Positions 26,344-35,139 of a stretch of 45,687 nucleotides of DNA are shown here, one piece after another. Under the pieces are notes generated by a model. That model had not been told where the DNA came from. It searched no databases and saw only the letters and a list, made by a program, of their open reading frames with translations. The stretch comes from UBA4615 sp046046245. Its GTDB lineage: Bacteria; Pseudomonadota; Gammaproteobacteria; Burkholderiales; Burkholderiaceae_E. Where the stretch lies: NCBI GenBank assembly GCA_046046245.1, contig JBJOKE010000093.1, positions 1 through 45,687 of the forward strand. Reading direction: 5' to 3'. The position numbers and the translations under genes were made by a program. Positions within the stretch are counted from its first letter, which is position 1; each line of letters opens with the position of its first letter.

Positions 26344-27876
26344 GTGAACATCGCCGCCACGCTGCTGAACCGCGCGCGCAGCGCGCCCGACCGGCCCGCG
26401 CTGACCGCAGGCGACGAGACGCTGTCCTTCGGCGCGTTCGTCGACCGCGCCGCGCGCGTGGCCGGCGGCCTGCGCGGCGAGCACGGCCTCGCCGCCGGCG
26501 ACCGCGTCGTGCTCTGCATGGAGAACCGCCTCGAGTTCCTGGTCGCGCTGTTCGGCTGCTGGATCGGGGGGCTCTGCGCCGTCCCCGCCAACGCGAAGCT
26601 GCACGGCCGCGAGGTCGCGCACATCGTCCGCGACTGCGGTGCCGCCTCGGTCTTCACCAGCGAGCCGCTCGTCGAGGGCATCGAGCTCGCGCTGCGCGAG
26701 GACGGACTGCCGAGGCCCGCGGTCACGGTCGTCGGCAGCGCGGCCTGGGCCCGGCTCCTCGCGGCGGCGCCCGCCGCCTGCGCCGACCTCGCCGCCACCG
26801 AGCTCGCCTGGATCTTCTACACCAGCGGCACCACCGGCCGGCCGAAGGGCGCGATGCTCACGCACCGCAACCTGATGTTCATGAGCCTCGCCTACGCGGC
26901 CGACATCGAGCAGGTGATGCCGGGCGACGTGAAGCTGCACGCCGCGCCGCTGTCGCACGGCTCGGGGCTCTACGCGCTGCCGCACCTGTTCGCCGGCGGC
27001 CACCAGGTGGTGCTGCCCGGCTTCGATCCGCTCGCCGTCTTCGAGGCCTTCGAGCGCTGGCGCAACGTGACGATGTTCGCCGCGCCGACGATGGTCACCC
27101 GGCTCGTGCAGAGCGCCGGCACCTCGCCGCACGTACCCGGGCTGCGCACGCTCTACTACGGCGGCGGCCCGATGTACGTGAGCGACCTGCGTCGCGCGCT
27201 CGACGTCTTCGGCCCGCGGCTGTGGCAGCTCTACGGCCAGGGCGAGAGCCCGATGACGATCACCGGCCTGTCGAAGGCCGACCACGAGGGCGACGGCGAC
27301 CCGGCCCACCTGGCGCGGCTGGCGTCCTGCGGCATCGCGCGCACCGGTGTGGAGGTCCGGATCCTCGGCGAGGACGGCCGGCCGTTGCCCGTGGGCGAGA
27401 CCGGCGAGGTCGCGACCCGCAGCGACTGCACGATGGCGGGCTACTGGAACAACCCGCAGGCGACCGCCGCCGCGCTGCGCGAGGGCTGGCTCTGGACCGG
27501 GGACGTCGGCTCGCTCGACGAGCGCGGCCACCTGACGCTGCGCGACCGCTCGAAGGACATGATCATCTCGGGCGGCTCGAACATCTATCCGCGCGAGATC
27601 GAGGAGGTGCTGCTGCGCCATCCGGCGCTGCTCGAGTGCTCGGTGGTCGGCCGTCCGCACGCCGACTGGGGCGAGGAGGTGATCGCCTTCGTCGTCACCC
27701 GCCCGGGCCACGCGGTCGACGACCGCGATCTCGAGTCGCTGCTGCTCGAGCACCTCGCGCGCTTCAAGCGGCCCAAGGCGTACCGGCGCGTCGAGGCGCT
27801 GCCGAAGAACAACTACGGCAAGGTTCTGAAGACCGAACTGCGCAGGATGCTGCGCGAGGAGACGGGCAATGCGTGA
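26344..27876 (+). CDS. AMP-forming acyl-CoA synthetase
   Basis: A 510-residue acid-CoA ligase. It has the P-loop YTSGTTGRPKG at 159-169, the LYGQGESPM A5 motif, WTGDVG, and the C-terminal KNNYGKVLKTELR with the catalytic lysine. The GTG start follows GGAGGAG. The stop overlaps the thiolase start by 8 bp. The acid cannot be named; the binding-pocket segment before A5 (YYGGGPMYVSDLRRAL) is unlike that of the benzoate-CoA ligase at 6467-8047. The operon context (thiolase, DUF35, crotonase) points to degradation of a fatty, branched or alicyclic/aromatic acid. Confidence 0.88.
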   Translation: MNIAATLLNRARSAPDRPALTAGDETLSFGAFVDRAARVAGGLRGEHGLAAGDRVVLCMENRLEFLVALFGCWIGGLCAVPANAKLHGREVAHIVRDCGAASVFTSEPLVEGIELALREDGLPRPAVTVVGSAAWARLLAAAPAACADLAATELAWIFYTSGTTGRPKGAMLTHRNLMFMSLAYAADIEQVMPGDVKLHAAPLSHGSGLYALPHLFAGGHQVVLPGFDPLAVFEAFERWRNVTMFAAPTMVTRLVQSAGTSPHVPGLRTLYYGGGPMYVSDLRRALDVFGPRLWQLYGQGESPMTITGLSKADHEGDGDPAHLARLASCGIARTGVEVRILGEDGRPLPVGETGEVATRSDCTMAGYWNNPQATAAALREGWLWTGDVGSLDERGHLTLRDRSKDMIISGGSNIYPREIEEVLLRHPALLECSVVGRPHADWGEEVIAFVVTRPGHAVDDRDLESLLLEHLARFKRPKAYRRVEALPKNNYGKVLKTELRRMLREETGNA

Positions 27877-29032
27877 AGTCGTGATCGCTGGCGTGGGCTC
27901 CACGCCGTTCGGCCGGCTCGCCGGCCAGCCGATCGAGCAGCTCGCGGTCCGCGCCGCGGCCGCCGCGCTCGCCGACGCCGGGATCGAGCGCGAGCGGATC
28001 GGCGCGGTCTATCTCGGCAACTTCGTCAGCGGCCCGCTGAACGGCAAGGAGGTGCTCGCCGGGATCGTGGCCGACCAGCTCGGTCTGCCCAACGTGCCCT
28101 GCACCAAGGTCGAGGGGGCCTGCGCGTCGGGCGGCATCGCGTTCCGGCACGCGTGGCTGGCGGTGGCGAGCGGGCAGTGCGACGCGGCCCTGGTGGTGGG
28201 CGTCGAGACGATGACGCACGCGCCGACGCCGGCGACCACCGCGGCGCTCAACTGCGCGATGGACAACGAGCACGACGGCCCCAGCGGGCTGACCTTCCCG
28301 GGCCTCTTCGGCCTCGCGTGGCGCCAGCACGCCGAGCGCTACGGCACGACCCGCGCCCAGGTCTCGGCCGTGGTCCGCAAGAACAAGGCGAACGGCCTGC
28401 GCAACCCGCTCGCGCAGATGGGCGCGGCGCTCACCGACGAGCAGATCGCCGCGTCGGCGTCGATCTGCGACCCGCTGCAGCTCTACGACTGCTGCCCGAC
28501 CAGCGACGGCGCGGCCGCGGTCGTCGTGGTGGCGAAGGCCGCGGCGAAGGGCCTGCCGCGGCTGCCGATCGACGTGCTGGCGAGCGTGCAGACGCGCGGC
28601 TCGGCGCGGATCGCCGGCCATCCGGACCTGTGCTCGTTCGACGCGACCGTCTCGGCGGCGCGCCGCGCCTACGAGGCCGCCGGCATCGCGCCGTCGGACG
28701 TCGACGTCTGCGAGCTGCACGACTGCTTCTCGGTCGCCGAGGTGATCGACAGCGAGGACCTGGGCCTGGTGCCGCGCGGCCACGGCGGCGGCTGGGCCGC
28801 CGAGGGTCGTACCGCGATCGGCGGCGACGTCGCGATCAATCCGAGCGGCGGCCTGCTCGCGAAGGGCCATCCGGTCGGCGCCACCGGCGTGGGCCAGCTC
28901 TACGAGGTCGTCCAGCAGCTGCGCGGCACGCATCCGAATCCGGTCCCGGGCGCGGCGATCGGCATGACGCACAACCTCGGCGGCACCGGCGTGGCCTGCA
29001 CGGTGTCGATCCTGCGGCGGGGGGACGCATGA
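27869..29032 (+). CDS. thiolase-family acetyl-CoA acetyltransferase (SCP-x/lipid-transfer type)
   Basis: A 387-residue thiolase-fold enzyme. The nucleophilic cysteine is Cys85 in EGACASGG; HDCFSVAE supplies the active-site His, and GHPVGATG the C-terminal His. The absence of the usual terminal CxGGG-type ending and the HDCFS motif place it in the SCP-x/'lipid-transfer' group, which commonly pairs with a DUF35 protein, exactly as here. It would cleave a 3-ketoacyl-CoA. It overlaps the ligase by 8 bp and the DUF35 gene by 4 (ATGA). Confidence 0.9.
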   Translation: MREVVIAGVGSTPFGRLAGQPIEQLAVRAAAAALADAGIERERIGAVYLGNFVSGPLNGKEVLAGIVADQLGLPNVPCTKVEGACASGGIAFRHAWLAVASGQCDAALVVGVETMTHAPTPATTAALNCAMDNEHDGPSGLTFPGLFGLAWRQHAERYGTTRAQVSAVVRKNKANGLRNPLAQMGAALTDEQIAASASICDPLQLYDCCPTSDGAAAVVVVAKAAAKGLPRLPIDVLASVQTRGSARIAGHPDLCSFDATVSAARRAYEAAGIAPSDVDVCELHDCFSVAEVIDSEDLGLVPRGHGGGWAAEGRTAIGGDVAINPSGGLLAKGHPVGATGVGQLYEVVQQLRGTHPNPVPGAAIGMTHNLGGTGVACTVSILRRGDA

Positions 29033-29394
29033 GCGCGGCGGCGCCGGTCGCGGTGCTGCGCTGCGCCGACTGTGGCCGGATCGACTCGCCCGGTCGCGTC
29101 GTCTGCGCCGGCTGCCTGTCGACGCGGCTCGAGCCCTCGAGCGTGGCCGGCTCCGGCCGGCTCGCGACCTGGACCACGATCCGCCGCGCGCCCACCCGCT
29201 TCCGCGAGGATGCGCCCTACGACGTCGCCGTCGTCGACCTCGATGCCGGCCTGCGGGTGACCGGCCGGCTCGTGCCGGGCGCGCCGCCCGCGGTCGGCGC
29301 GCCGGTGCACGCGCTCGCCGGCGACGGCCCCTACATCCGTTTCGAGCTGCGGGACGCCGCGCCGGCCACCGCCCCCGACCGAGGACCCCGATGA
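29029..29394 (+). CDS. DUF35 OB-fold protein with rubredoxin-like zinc ribbon
   Basis: A 121-residue partner of SCP-x-type thiolases. Four cysteines (12, 15, 26, 29) form a C-x2-C, C-x2-C zinc ribbon, followed by an OB-fold with FREDAPYDVAVVDLD. DUF35 proteins form complexes with such thiolases or aldolases and are needed for their activity. The ATG overlaps the thiolase stop and its own stop overlaps the next start. A longer frame upstream is a shadow of the thiolase gene. Confidence 0.88.
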   Translation: MSAAAPVAVLRCADCGRIDSPGRVVCAGCLSTRLEPSSVAGSGRLATWTTIRRAPTRFREDAPYDVAVVDLDAGLRVTGRLVPGAPPAVGAPVHALAGDGPYIRFELRDAAPATAPDRGPR

Positions 29395-30185
29395 CCGACA
29401 TCCGCTACGAGAAGCACGGCCGCGTGAGGCTGATCACCATCGACCGGCCCGCGAAGATGAACTCGCTGGACTTCGAGGCGAACGACCGGCTGGTCGCCGC
29501 CTGGCGCGAGTTCGACGCCGACGACGAGGCCTGGGTCGCGGTGGTCACCGGCGCCGGCGATGCGGCGTTCTGCGCCGGCGCCGACCTGAAGACCTACACG
29601 ATGGACTTCGCGCGCCGCCCCGCGCCGGAGTTCCGCCGACGCTTCACCAACGGCCCGGGCTTCGGCGGCATCACCCGCAACCTCGACATCGACAAGCCGA
29701 TCCTCGCCGCGGTCAACGGCTTCGCGATCTCCGGCGGATTCGAGCTCGCGCTCGCCTGCGACCTGCGCTTCTGCTCGCCGAACGCCGAGTTCGCGCTGCA
29801 GGACGCGAAGTGGGGCTTCCACGCCTGCGACGGCGGGCTGGTCCGGCTGCCGCAGATCGTCGGCATGGGCCACGCGATGGAGATCATCCTGTCGGGCGAC
29901 CGCGTCGACGCCGAACATGCCTACCGGATCGGGCTGGTGAACCGGATCTGGCCGCAGGCCGAGCTGCTCGCCCGGACGATGGACTACGCGCAGAAGCTCG
30001 CGAGCCGCTCGCCGCTGTCGCATCGCTTCGCGAAGGAGGTGATCCGGCGCTCGCACGGGCTGTCCCAGCCCGAGGCGCTGCGGCTCGAATCGTCGAGCTT
30101 CCACGACGTGGGGCTGACCGAGGACCTGGCCGAGGGCACGACCTCGTTCCGCGAGAAGCGCGCGGCCGCGTTCAAGGGCCGCTGA
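29391..30185 (+). CDS. enoyl-CoA hydratase/isomerase family protein
   Basis: A 264-residue crotonase-fold protein. CAGADLKTY forms the CoA oxyanion hole, and SGGFELALACDLRF the second oxyanion loop. At the site of the two catalytic glutamates of the mammalian hydratase (Glu144 and Glu164), the first is Asp (ALQDAKWG) and the second is Glu (AMEIIL). This may change hydratase activity toward isomerisation or another reaction. Last gene of the four-gene overlapping operon, joined by ATGA to the DUF35 gene. Confidence 0.88.
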   Translation: MTDIRYEKHGRVRLITIDRPAKMNSLDFEANDRLVAAWREFDADDEAWVAVVTGAGDAAFCAGADLKTYTMDFARRPAPEFRRRFTNGPGFGGITRNLDIDKPILAAVNGFAISGGFELALACDLRFCSPNAEFALQDAKWGFHACDGGLVRLPQIVGMGHAMEIILSGDRVDAEHAYRIGLVNRIWPQAELLARTMDYAQKLASRSPLSHRFAKEVIRRSHGLSQPEALRLESSSFHDVGLTEDLAEGTTSFREKRAAAFKGR

Positions 30186-30260
30186 GCGGCGCGCGCCGAC
30201 GGCGGGCCCGCGGGTCCCTGCGCTACACTGGCCCGCTCCCGCCGCCGTCCGCCGAACCCG

Positions 30261-30911
30261 ATGCGCCGAGACCCCCGCTTCCCCAACCTGCACGTGCTCG
30301 ATCACCCGCTGATCCAGCACAAGCTGTCGCACATGCGCGACCGCACGACCTCGACGCGCACCTTCCGCCAGCTGCTGCGCGAGCTCACGCTGCTGATGGG
30401 CTACGAGATCACCCGCGAGCTGCCGCTCACCACGCAGTCGATCGAGACACCGCTGTGCCCGATGGACGCACCGGTGATCGACGGCAAGAAGGTCGCGGTG
30501 GTACCGGTGCTGCGTGCGGGGCTCGGCATGGCCGAGGGGCTGATGGAGCTGATGCCGTCGGCCCGCCAGGGGCACATCGGCCTGTACCGCGGCGAGGACA
30601 ACCGCCCGGTCGAGTACTACGTGCGGCTGCCCGAGATCGAGGGCCGGATCTTCATCGTCTGCGACCCGATGCTGGCCACCGGTCACTCGGGGGCGCATGC
30701 GGTGCAGGTGCTGATCGACCGCGGCGTGCCCGCCTCGCAGATCCGCTTCCTCGCGCTCGTGGCCGCGCCCGAGGGCGTCGAGGCCTTCCAGCGCCGGCAT
30801 CCGGGCGTGCCGGTCTACGTCGCGGCGCTCGACTCGCACCTGAACGAGCACGCCTACATCGTCCCGGGCCTGGGCGACGCCGGCGACCGGATCTTCGGCA
30901 CGAAGCACTGA
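30261..30911 (+). CDS. upp: uracil phosphoribosyltransferase
   Basis: Converts uracil and PRPP to UMP in pyrimidine salvage. The 216-residue length is standard. The PRPP-binding motif is CDPMLATGHSG at about 134-144, and the C-terminal uracil-binding region LNEHAYIVPGLGDAGDR is intact. A TACACT -10-like hexamer (30224-30229) precedes the gene. It lies about 4 kb from the nucleobase importer and deaminase, which would feed it if cytosine is a substrate, but a separate operon lies between them. The metallophosphoesterase gene follows after 9 bp. Confidence 0.95.
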   Translation: MRRDPRFPNLHVLDHPLIQHKLSHMRDRTTSTRTFRQLLRELTLLMGYEITRELPLTTQSIETPLCPMDAPVIDGKKVAVVPVLRAGLGMAEGLMELMPSARQGHIGLYRGEDNRPVEYYVRLPEIEGRIFIVCDPMLATGHSGAHAVQVLIDRGVPASQIRFLALVAAPEGVEAFQRRHPGVPVYVAALDSHLNEHAYIVPGLGDAGDRIFGTKH

Positions 30912-30920
30912 GCAGGCGAC

Positions 30921-31664
30921 GTGCGCGTCGCCCTGCTCGCCGACGTCCACGCGAACCGCGAGGCGCTGACGGCGGTGCTCCAGGACGTGCGCAGGCGCGG
31001 CGCCGACCGGCTGGCCTTCCTCGGCGACCTGGTGGGCTACGGCGCGGATCCGCAGTGGGTCGTCGACCGCGTCCGCGAGGCGGTCGGGCAGGGCGCGCTG
31101 GCGGTCCGCGGCAACCACGACGCGTCGGTCGCGGACCCCGCGCGCGCCGGGCTGCACGACGAGGCGCAGCGCGTGGTCGACTGGACCCGCGACCGGCTCG
31201 ACGCCGACTCGATCGCGTTCCTGCGCGGACTGCCGCTGACGCACGAGGAGGGCGGCGTGCTCTACGTGCACGCGAACGCCTACGCGCCGTCCCGCTGGGA
31301 GTACCTGCTGTCGCGCATCGAGGTCGGCCGCAGCCTCGCCGCCACCGATGCCTCGCTGACCGTCTGCGGCCACGTCCACGAGCCGATGCTCTGGACGATG
31401 TCGGGCACCGGCAAGCTCGGCGAGTTCGTCCCGGTGCCGGGGACCGAGATCCCGATCCCCGGCCCGCGCCGCTGGCTCGCGGTGGTCGGCTCCACGGGCC
31501 AGCCGCGCGACGGCGATCCGGCGGCCTGCTGGGCGCTGCTCGACGCGGACGCCCGGACGATCACGTGGCGCCGCGTGCCGTACGACCACGCGGGCGCCGC
31601 GCGGCGCATCCGCGAGGCCGGTCTTCCGGAGCGCTTCGCCGCGCGTCTGGAGACCGGCTCCTGA
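30921..31664 (+). CDS. metallophosphoesterase (calcineurin-like)
   Basis: A 247-residue soluble phosphoesterase. Metal-binding motifs are in canonical order: D-V-H at 8-10, GDLVGYG at 35-41, GNHD at 64-67 and CGHVHEP in the second half. This is the YfcE/diadenosine-tetraphosphatase-like group whose substrates range from phosphodiesters to phosphoproteins; the specific substrate is unknown. GTG start, probably co-transcribed with upp. Its 3' end meets the oppositely oriented chemoreceptor gene 10 bp away. Confidence 0.85.
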   Translation: MRVALLADVHANREALTAVLQDVRRRGADRLAFLGDLVGYGADPQWVVDRVREAVGQGALAVRGNHDASVADPARAGLHDEAQRVVDWTRDRLDADSIAFLRGLPLTHEEGGVLYVHANAYAPSRWEYLLSRIEVGRSLAATDASLTVCGHVHEPMLWTMSGTGKLGEFVPVPGTEIPIPGPRRWLAVVGSTGQPRDGDPAACWALLDADARTITWRRVPYDHAGAARRIREAGLPERFAARLETGS

Positions 31665-31674
31665 ACGTCGGGCC

Positions 31675-33363
31675 TCAGCTCGGGGACGGCGCCGTCGACG
31701 CGACCCTGAATACCGATACCGCCTGTACCAGCTGCTGCGACTGCCGGGCCAGCTCCTCGGTCGATGCGGCACTCTGCTCCACCAGCGCGGTGTTCTGCTG
31801 GACCGCCCGATCCATCTCGCTGACCGCGCTGCCGACCTGATCGACCCCGTCGCTCTGCTCCGAACTCGCGACGCTGATCTCCCGGACGATGTCACTCACC
31901 CGTCGGATCGACCCCACCACCTCGTCCATCGTCGTGCCGGCCTCGCCGACGAGGGCGCTGCCGCGCGCGACGCGATCGACGCTGTCGCCGATCAGCTGCT
32001 TGATCTCCTTCGCGGCGTCGGCCGAGCGCGCGGCCAGGCTGCGGACCTCGGAGGCAACCACTGCGAATCCGCGACCCTGTTCGCCGGCCCGGGCGGCCTC
32101 GACGGCGGCGTTGAGCGCGAGGATGTTGGTCTGGAACGCGATCCCGTCGATCACGGTGATGATCTCGGAAATCCGGCGCGAGCTCTCGTCGATGCCCTGC
32201 ATGACCTGAACCACCCGCTCCACCACGTCGCCGGCGCGGCCCGCGACGCCGCTCGCCTCGCTGGCGAGGCGGTCCGCCTCGCGCGAGTTCTCCGCGTTGC
32301 GTCGAACGTTCGCGCCGAGCTGCTCCATCGAGGCTGCGGTCTGCTGCAGGGCGGCCGCCTGTTCCTCCGTCCGGTGGGACAGGTCGCCGTTGCCCTCGGC
32401 GATCTCCCGGCTCGACAGTGCGACCGCGTCGGCGCCCGAGCGGACGGCGACCACTGCGGCACCCAGGCGGTCGGACATGTCGCCGAGCGCCGCCATGACG
32501 CTGCCCTGGGCGGACCGACCGTGCAGCCGGGCCTGGGCGAGATCGCCGCGCGCGACCGCGTCGACCACGTCCAGCACGTCCTTCGGCTCGGCGCCGAGGC
32601 GGGCGATCGTCCAGCGGCCGGCGTAGGCGAGCGCGGCGATCGCGACCAGCGCGAGCGCGAGCCCCATCGCAGCCATCAACGCGTACCAGAGGGAGCGCGA
32701 TGCCTCGGCGGCCGCGACGGCCGCGGCCGTCCGCCCGTCGAGCATCATGAAGAACTCGTCGAGCGGCTTCATGATCTTCGCCTTGAAGCGGTGGTACTGC
32801 AGGTCGTGCATCATCTCCGCGGCCTTCGCGCGGTCGGGTGCCCCCTTGACGGTGAAGCCGCCCTTGTCGTCCGCGTACAGGCCCTTCACCATGTTCATCG
32901 CGATCGTTTCGGTGCGCACCAGGTCGTCCGAGTTGCCGGCGGCCTCCTTGAGCTTGTCGAATTCCGCGGTGGTGAACCCGGCCTCCTTCATGCGCTCGAG
33001 CAGCGGCGTCGTCGTCGAAGCGCCCTGCCGGACGGGCGTCTCGCCGACCGCGCGGAAGTCCCAGTAGATCTTGTCGTAGTGCGGCGGTCGCGGCGCCTTG
33101 CCGTTGCGGATGTCCAGGATCTCGAAGTACTGGCGCTCCCACTTCTCGTCGCCCGAGACCACGAAGGTGCGTGCCAGGCGGGTCAGATCGTCCGAACTCT
33201 GGCGCAGTTCGTCGGCGAGCAGCGCGGACGCGTAGCGGGCTTCGTTCGCGGCGACGACCGCCTGGTTGGTGCGACCGACCTGCCAGATCGCCACGAGGAG
33301 GAGTGCGGCCGCGATCGCGACGAACGCGATCGACATCCCGAAGAGACTCTTGAGGGACTTCAT
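31675..33363 (-). CDS. methyl-accepting chemotaxis protein
   Basis: A 562-residue chemoreceptor. TM1 is about 9-30. A periplasmic sensor domain of about 160 residues follows (with FFMMLDGRTAAAV close to TM2), then TM2 about 195-215, HAMP, and the methylated helices around the conserved hairpin with EQGRGFAVVASEVRSLA. There is no C-terminal NWETF-like pentapeptide; it ends in VASTAPSPS, so it may rely on other receptors for CheR binding. The start is the ATG at 33363, with GGGAGCAG upstream. The frame continues 22 codons further but that would place an unlikely tail before TM1. Ligand unknown. No FliA box was found upstream. Confidence 0.92.
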   Translation of the reverse strand: MKSLKSLFGMSIAFVAIAAALLLVAIWQVGRTNQAVVAANEARYASALLADELRQSSDDLTRLARTFVVSGDEKWERQYFEILDIRNGKAPRPPHYDKIYWDFRAVGETPVRQGASTTTPLLERMKEAGFTTAEFDKLKEAAGNSDDLVRTETIAMNMVKGLYADDKGGFTVKGAPDRAKAAEMMHDLQYHRFKAKIMKPLDEFFMMLDGRTAAAVAAAEASRSLWYALMAAMGLALALVAIAALAYAGRWTIARLGAEPKDVLDVVDAVARGDLAQARLHGRSAQGSVMAALGDMSDRLGAAVVAVRSGADAVALSSREIAEGNGDLSHRTEEQAAALQQTAASMEQLGANVRRNAENSREADRLASEASGVAGRAGDVVERVVQVMQGIDESSRRISEIITVIDGIAFQTNILALNAAVEAARAGEQGRGFAVVASEVRSLAARSADAAKEIKQLIGDSVDRVARGSALVGEAGTTMDEVVGSIRRVSDIVREISVASSEQSDGVDQVGSAVSEMDRAVQQNTALVEQSAASTEELARQSQQLVQAVSVFRVASTAPSPS

Positions 33364-33612
33364 CTGTGTTCTGCTCCCTGCGTTGGACGGAAAGGGGGCG
33401 GGAACCCGGCATTCAGCGTCTGCGGTCATCGCCCGTCCGGCCCAATGTCGTCCGCGGCTTGCACGGGTGAAAGCCTGCGAGGGAAGTGTGGGCTCATCGT
33501 GCCGACGGGTGGCGCCTGCGCTGCGCCGGCCGCCGTCCTCTGCTGATCCGCGTCAACGACGTCGCCTCCCGGATGGCCGATCATTTCCGGCGGCACCGGG
33601 CGGGGAGGGACG

Positions 33613-35040
33613 ATGCTGACCGAGGGCATGGAGATCGGCGGGTTCGTGCTGCGCGAGCGGATGCACGCGGGCAGCATGGCGAGCCTGTGGCGGGTCGAGC
33701 GGCCGGGCGAGACCGAGCCGCTGGTGATGAAGCTGCCTCGCGTGCGCGAGGGCGACGACCCGGCCGCGATCGTCGGCTTCGAGGTCGAGCAGATGATCCT
33801 GCCGCGGCTCGCCGGCCCGCACGTGCCGCGGTTCGTCGCGGCCGCCGGCTTCGATGCGCCGCAGCCGTTCGTCGTGATGGAGCGCCTCGACGGGCCGACG
33901 CTGCGCGAGCGGCTCGACGACGCGCCGCTGCCCGCGGCCGAGGTCGCCGCGATCGGCGCGAAGGTGGCCGACGCGCTGCACGACCTGCACCGGCAGAACG
34001 TGCTGCACCTCGACCTCAAGCCCAGCCAGGTGATGTGGCGTCCGTCGGGCGAGGCGGTGCTGATCGACTTCGGGCTGTCGCGCCACGAGCGGCTGCCGGA
34101 CCTGCTCGCCGAGGAGTTCCGCCTGCCGATGGGCACGGGCCCGTACATCTCGCCCGAGCAGGTCCGCGGGCTGCGCGACGACCCGCGCAGCGACCTCTTC
34201 GCGCTCGGCGTGATGCTCTACCACCTCGCGACCGGACAACGCCCGTTCGGTTTCCCGAAGACCGTGCGCGGGCTGCGCCGGCGGCTCTGGCGCGACCCCG
34301 TGCCGCCGCGTGCGCTCGCACTCGACTGCCCGCCCTGGCTGCAGGAGGTGATCCTGGGCTGCCTGGAGGTCTCGCCGGCCGCACGCTGGCAGACGGCCGC
34401 GCAGGTGGCGCTGCTGCTGCGCCATCCGGAGCAGGTCGCCCTCGGCGAGCGCGCGGCCCGCACGCGGCGTGACGGCGCGCGCGCGGTGCTGCGTCGCTGG
34501 TTCCGCTCGATCGGCGAGGAGCCGCGCGCCGCCACGCCGGTGTCGCGCCACCTCGCCGCCGCGCCGATCGTGGTGGTCGCGGTCGACCTGTCGAACGGGA
34601 CCGATGCGCTCGCCGAGACGCTGCGCGAGACGACGCGTCGCGTGCTGCAGTCCGAGCCCTCGGCGCGCCTCGCGTGCGTGACCGTGCTGAAGACCGCGCG
34701 CATCGGCATCGACACGATGGTCGACGCCTCGGGCCGCCACCTGCACGTGCAGGGCCTCGCGGACCTCGCGCACTGGTCGCGCGCGCTCGGGTTGCCGCCC
34801 GATCGCCTCACCCACCATGTGCTCGAGGCGCCCGACGCGGCGGCCGCGATCGTCGACTACGCGACGACGAACCGCGTCGACCACGTGCTCATGGGCGCGC
34901 GCGCGAACTCGTCGATGCGCCGCTACCTCGGCAGCGTGTCGTCGCAGGTGGTGGCAGCCGCGCCGTGCAGCGTGACCGTGGTCCGCGTGCCGGGCCGCGA
35001 GTCCGAGGCCGCGATCCCCTCGCCGCCGACCGCACCGTAA
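33613..35040 (+). CDS. serine/threonine protein kinase fused to a UspA-like domain
   Basis: A 475-residue protein with no membrane segment. Residues about 8-270 form a Hanks-type kinase: Lys40 (VMKL), catalytic loop HLDLKPSQ with Asp134 and Lys136, IDFGLSR with Asp152, and SPE at 180-182. The usual HRD arginine is Leu133, so it is a non-RD kinase. After an arginine-rich linker, about 315-460 form a UspA-type Rossmann domain ending in a G-x2-A-x8-GS version of the nucleotide motif (428-441), one glycine and one spacing step away from consensus. GGGAGGGA precedes the ATG. It is divergent from the chemoreceptor. Kinase/Usp substrates are unknown. Confidence 0.88.
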   Translation: MLTEGMEIGGFVLRERMHAGSMASLWRVERPGETEPLVMKLPRVREGDDPAAIVGFEVEQMILPRLAGPHVPRFVAAAGFDAPQPFVVMERLDGPTLRERLDDAPLPAAEVAAIGAKVADALHDLHRQNVLHLDLKPSQVMWRPSGEAVLIDFGLSRHERLPDLLAEEFRLPMGTGPYISPEQVRGLRDDPRSDLFALGVMLYHLATGQRPFGFPKTVRGLRRRLWRDPVPPRALALDCPPWLQEVILGCLEVSPAARWQTAAQVALLLRHPEQVALGERAARTRRDGARAVLRRWFRSIGEEPRAATPVSRHLAAAPIVVVAVDLSNGTDALAETLRETTRRVLQSEPSARLACVTVLKTARIGIDTMVDASGRHLHVQGLADLAHWSRALGLPPDRLTHHVLEAPDAAAAIVDYATTNRVDHVLMGARANSSMRRYLGSVSSQVVAAAPCSVTVVRVPGRESEAAIPSPPTAP

Positions 35041-35139
35041 GCCTCGCGTCAGTCAGGCGTCCGTAAGGCTCGGCGCCGACGATGCGATCGCGCGTTCGTG
35101 CATTCACGCGCGTCCGCAGGCAATCAGGGAGACATCCAC

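Noticed and set aside
33364..33500. FliA promoter upstream of the chemoreceptor
   Set aside because: Searched on the minus strand for TAAA-N15-GCCGATAA; no acceptable match was found.
33482..33508. FliA-like promoter before the kinase-Usp gene
   Set aside because: Correct spacing, but only about 10 of 16 bases match; the critical A/T positions of both halves are lost.
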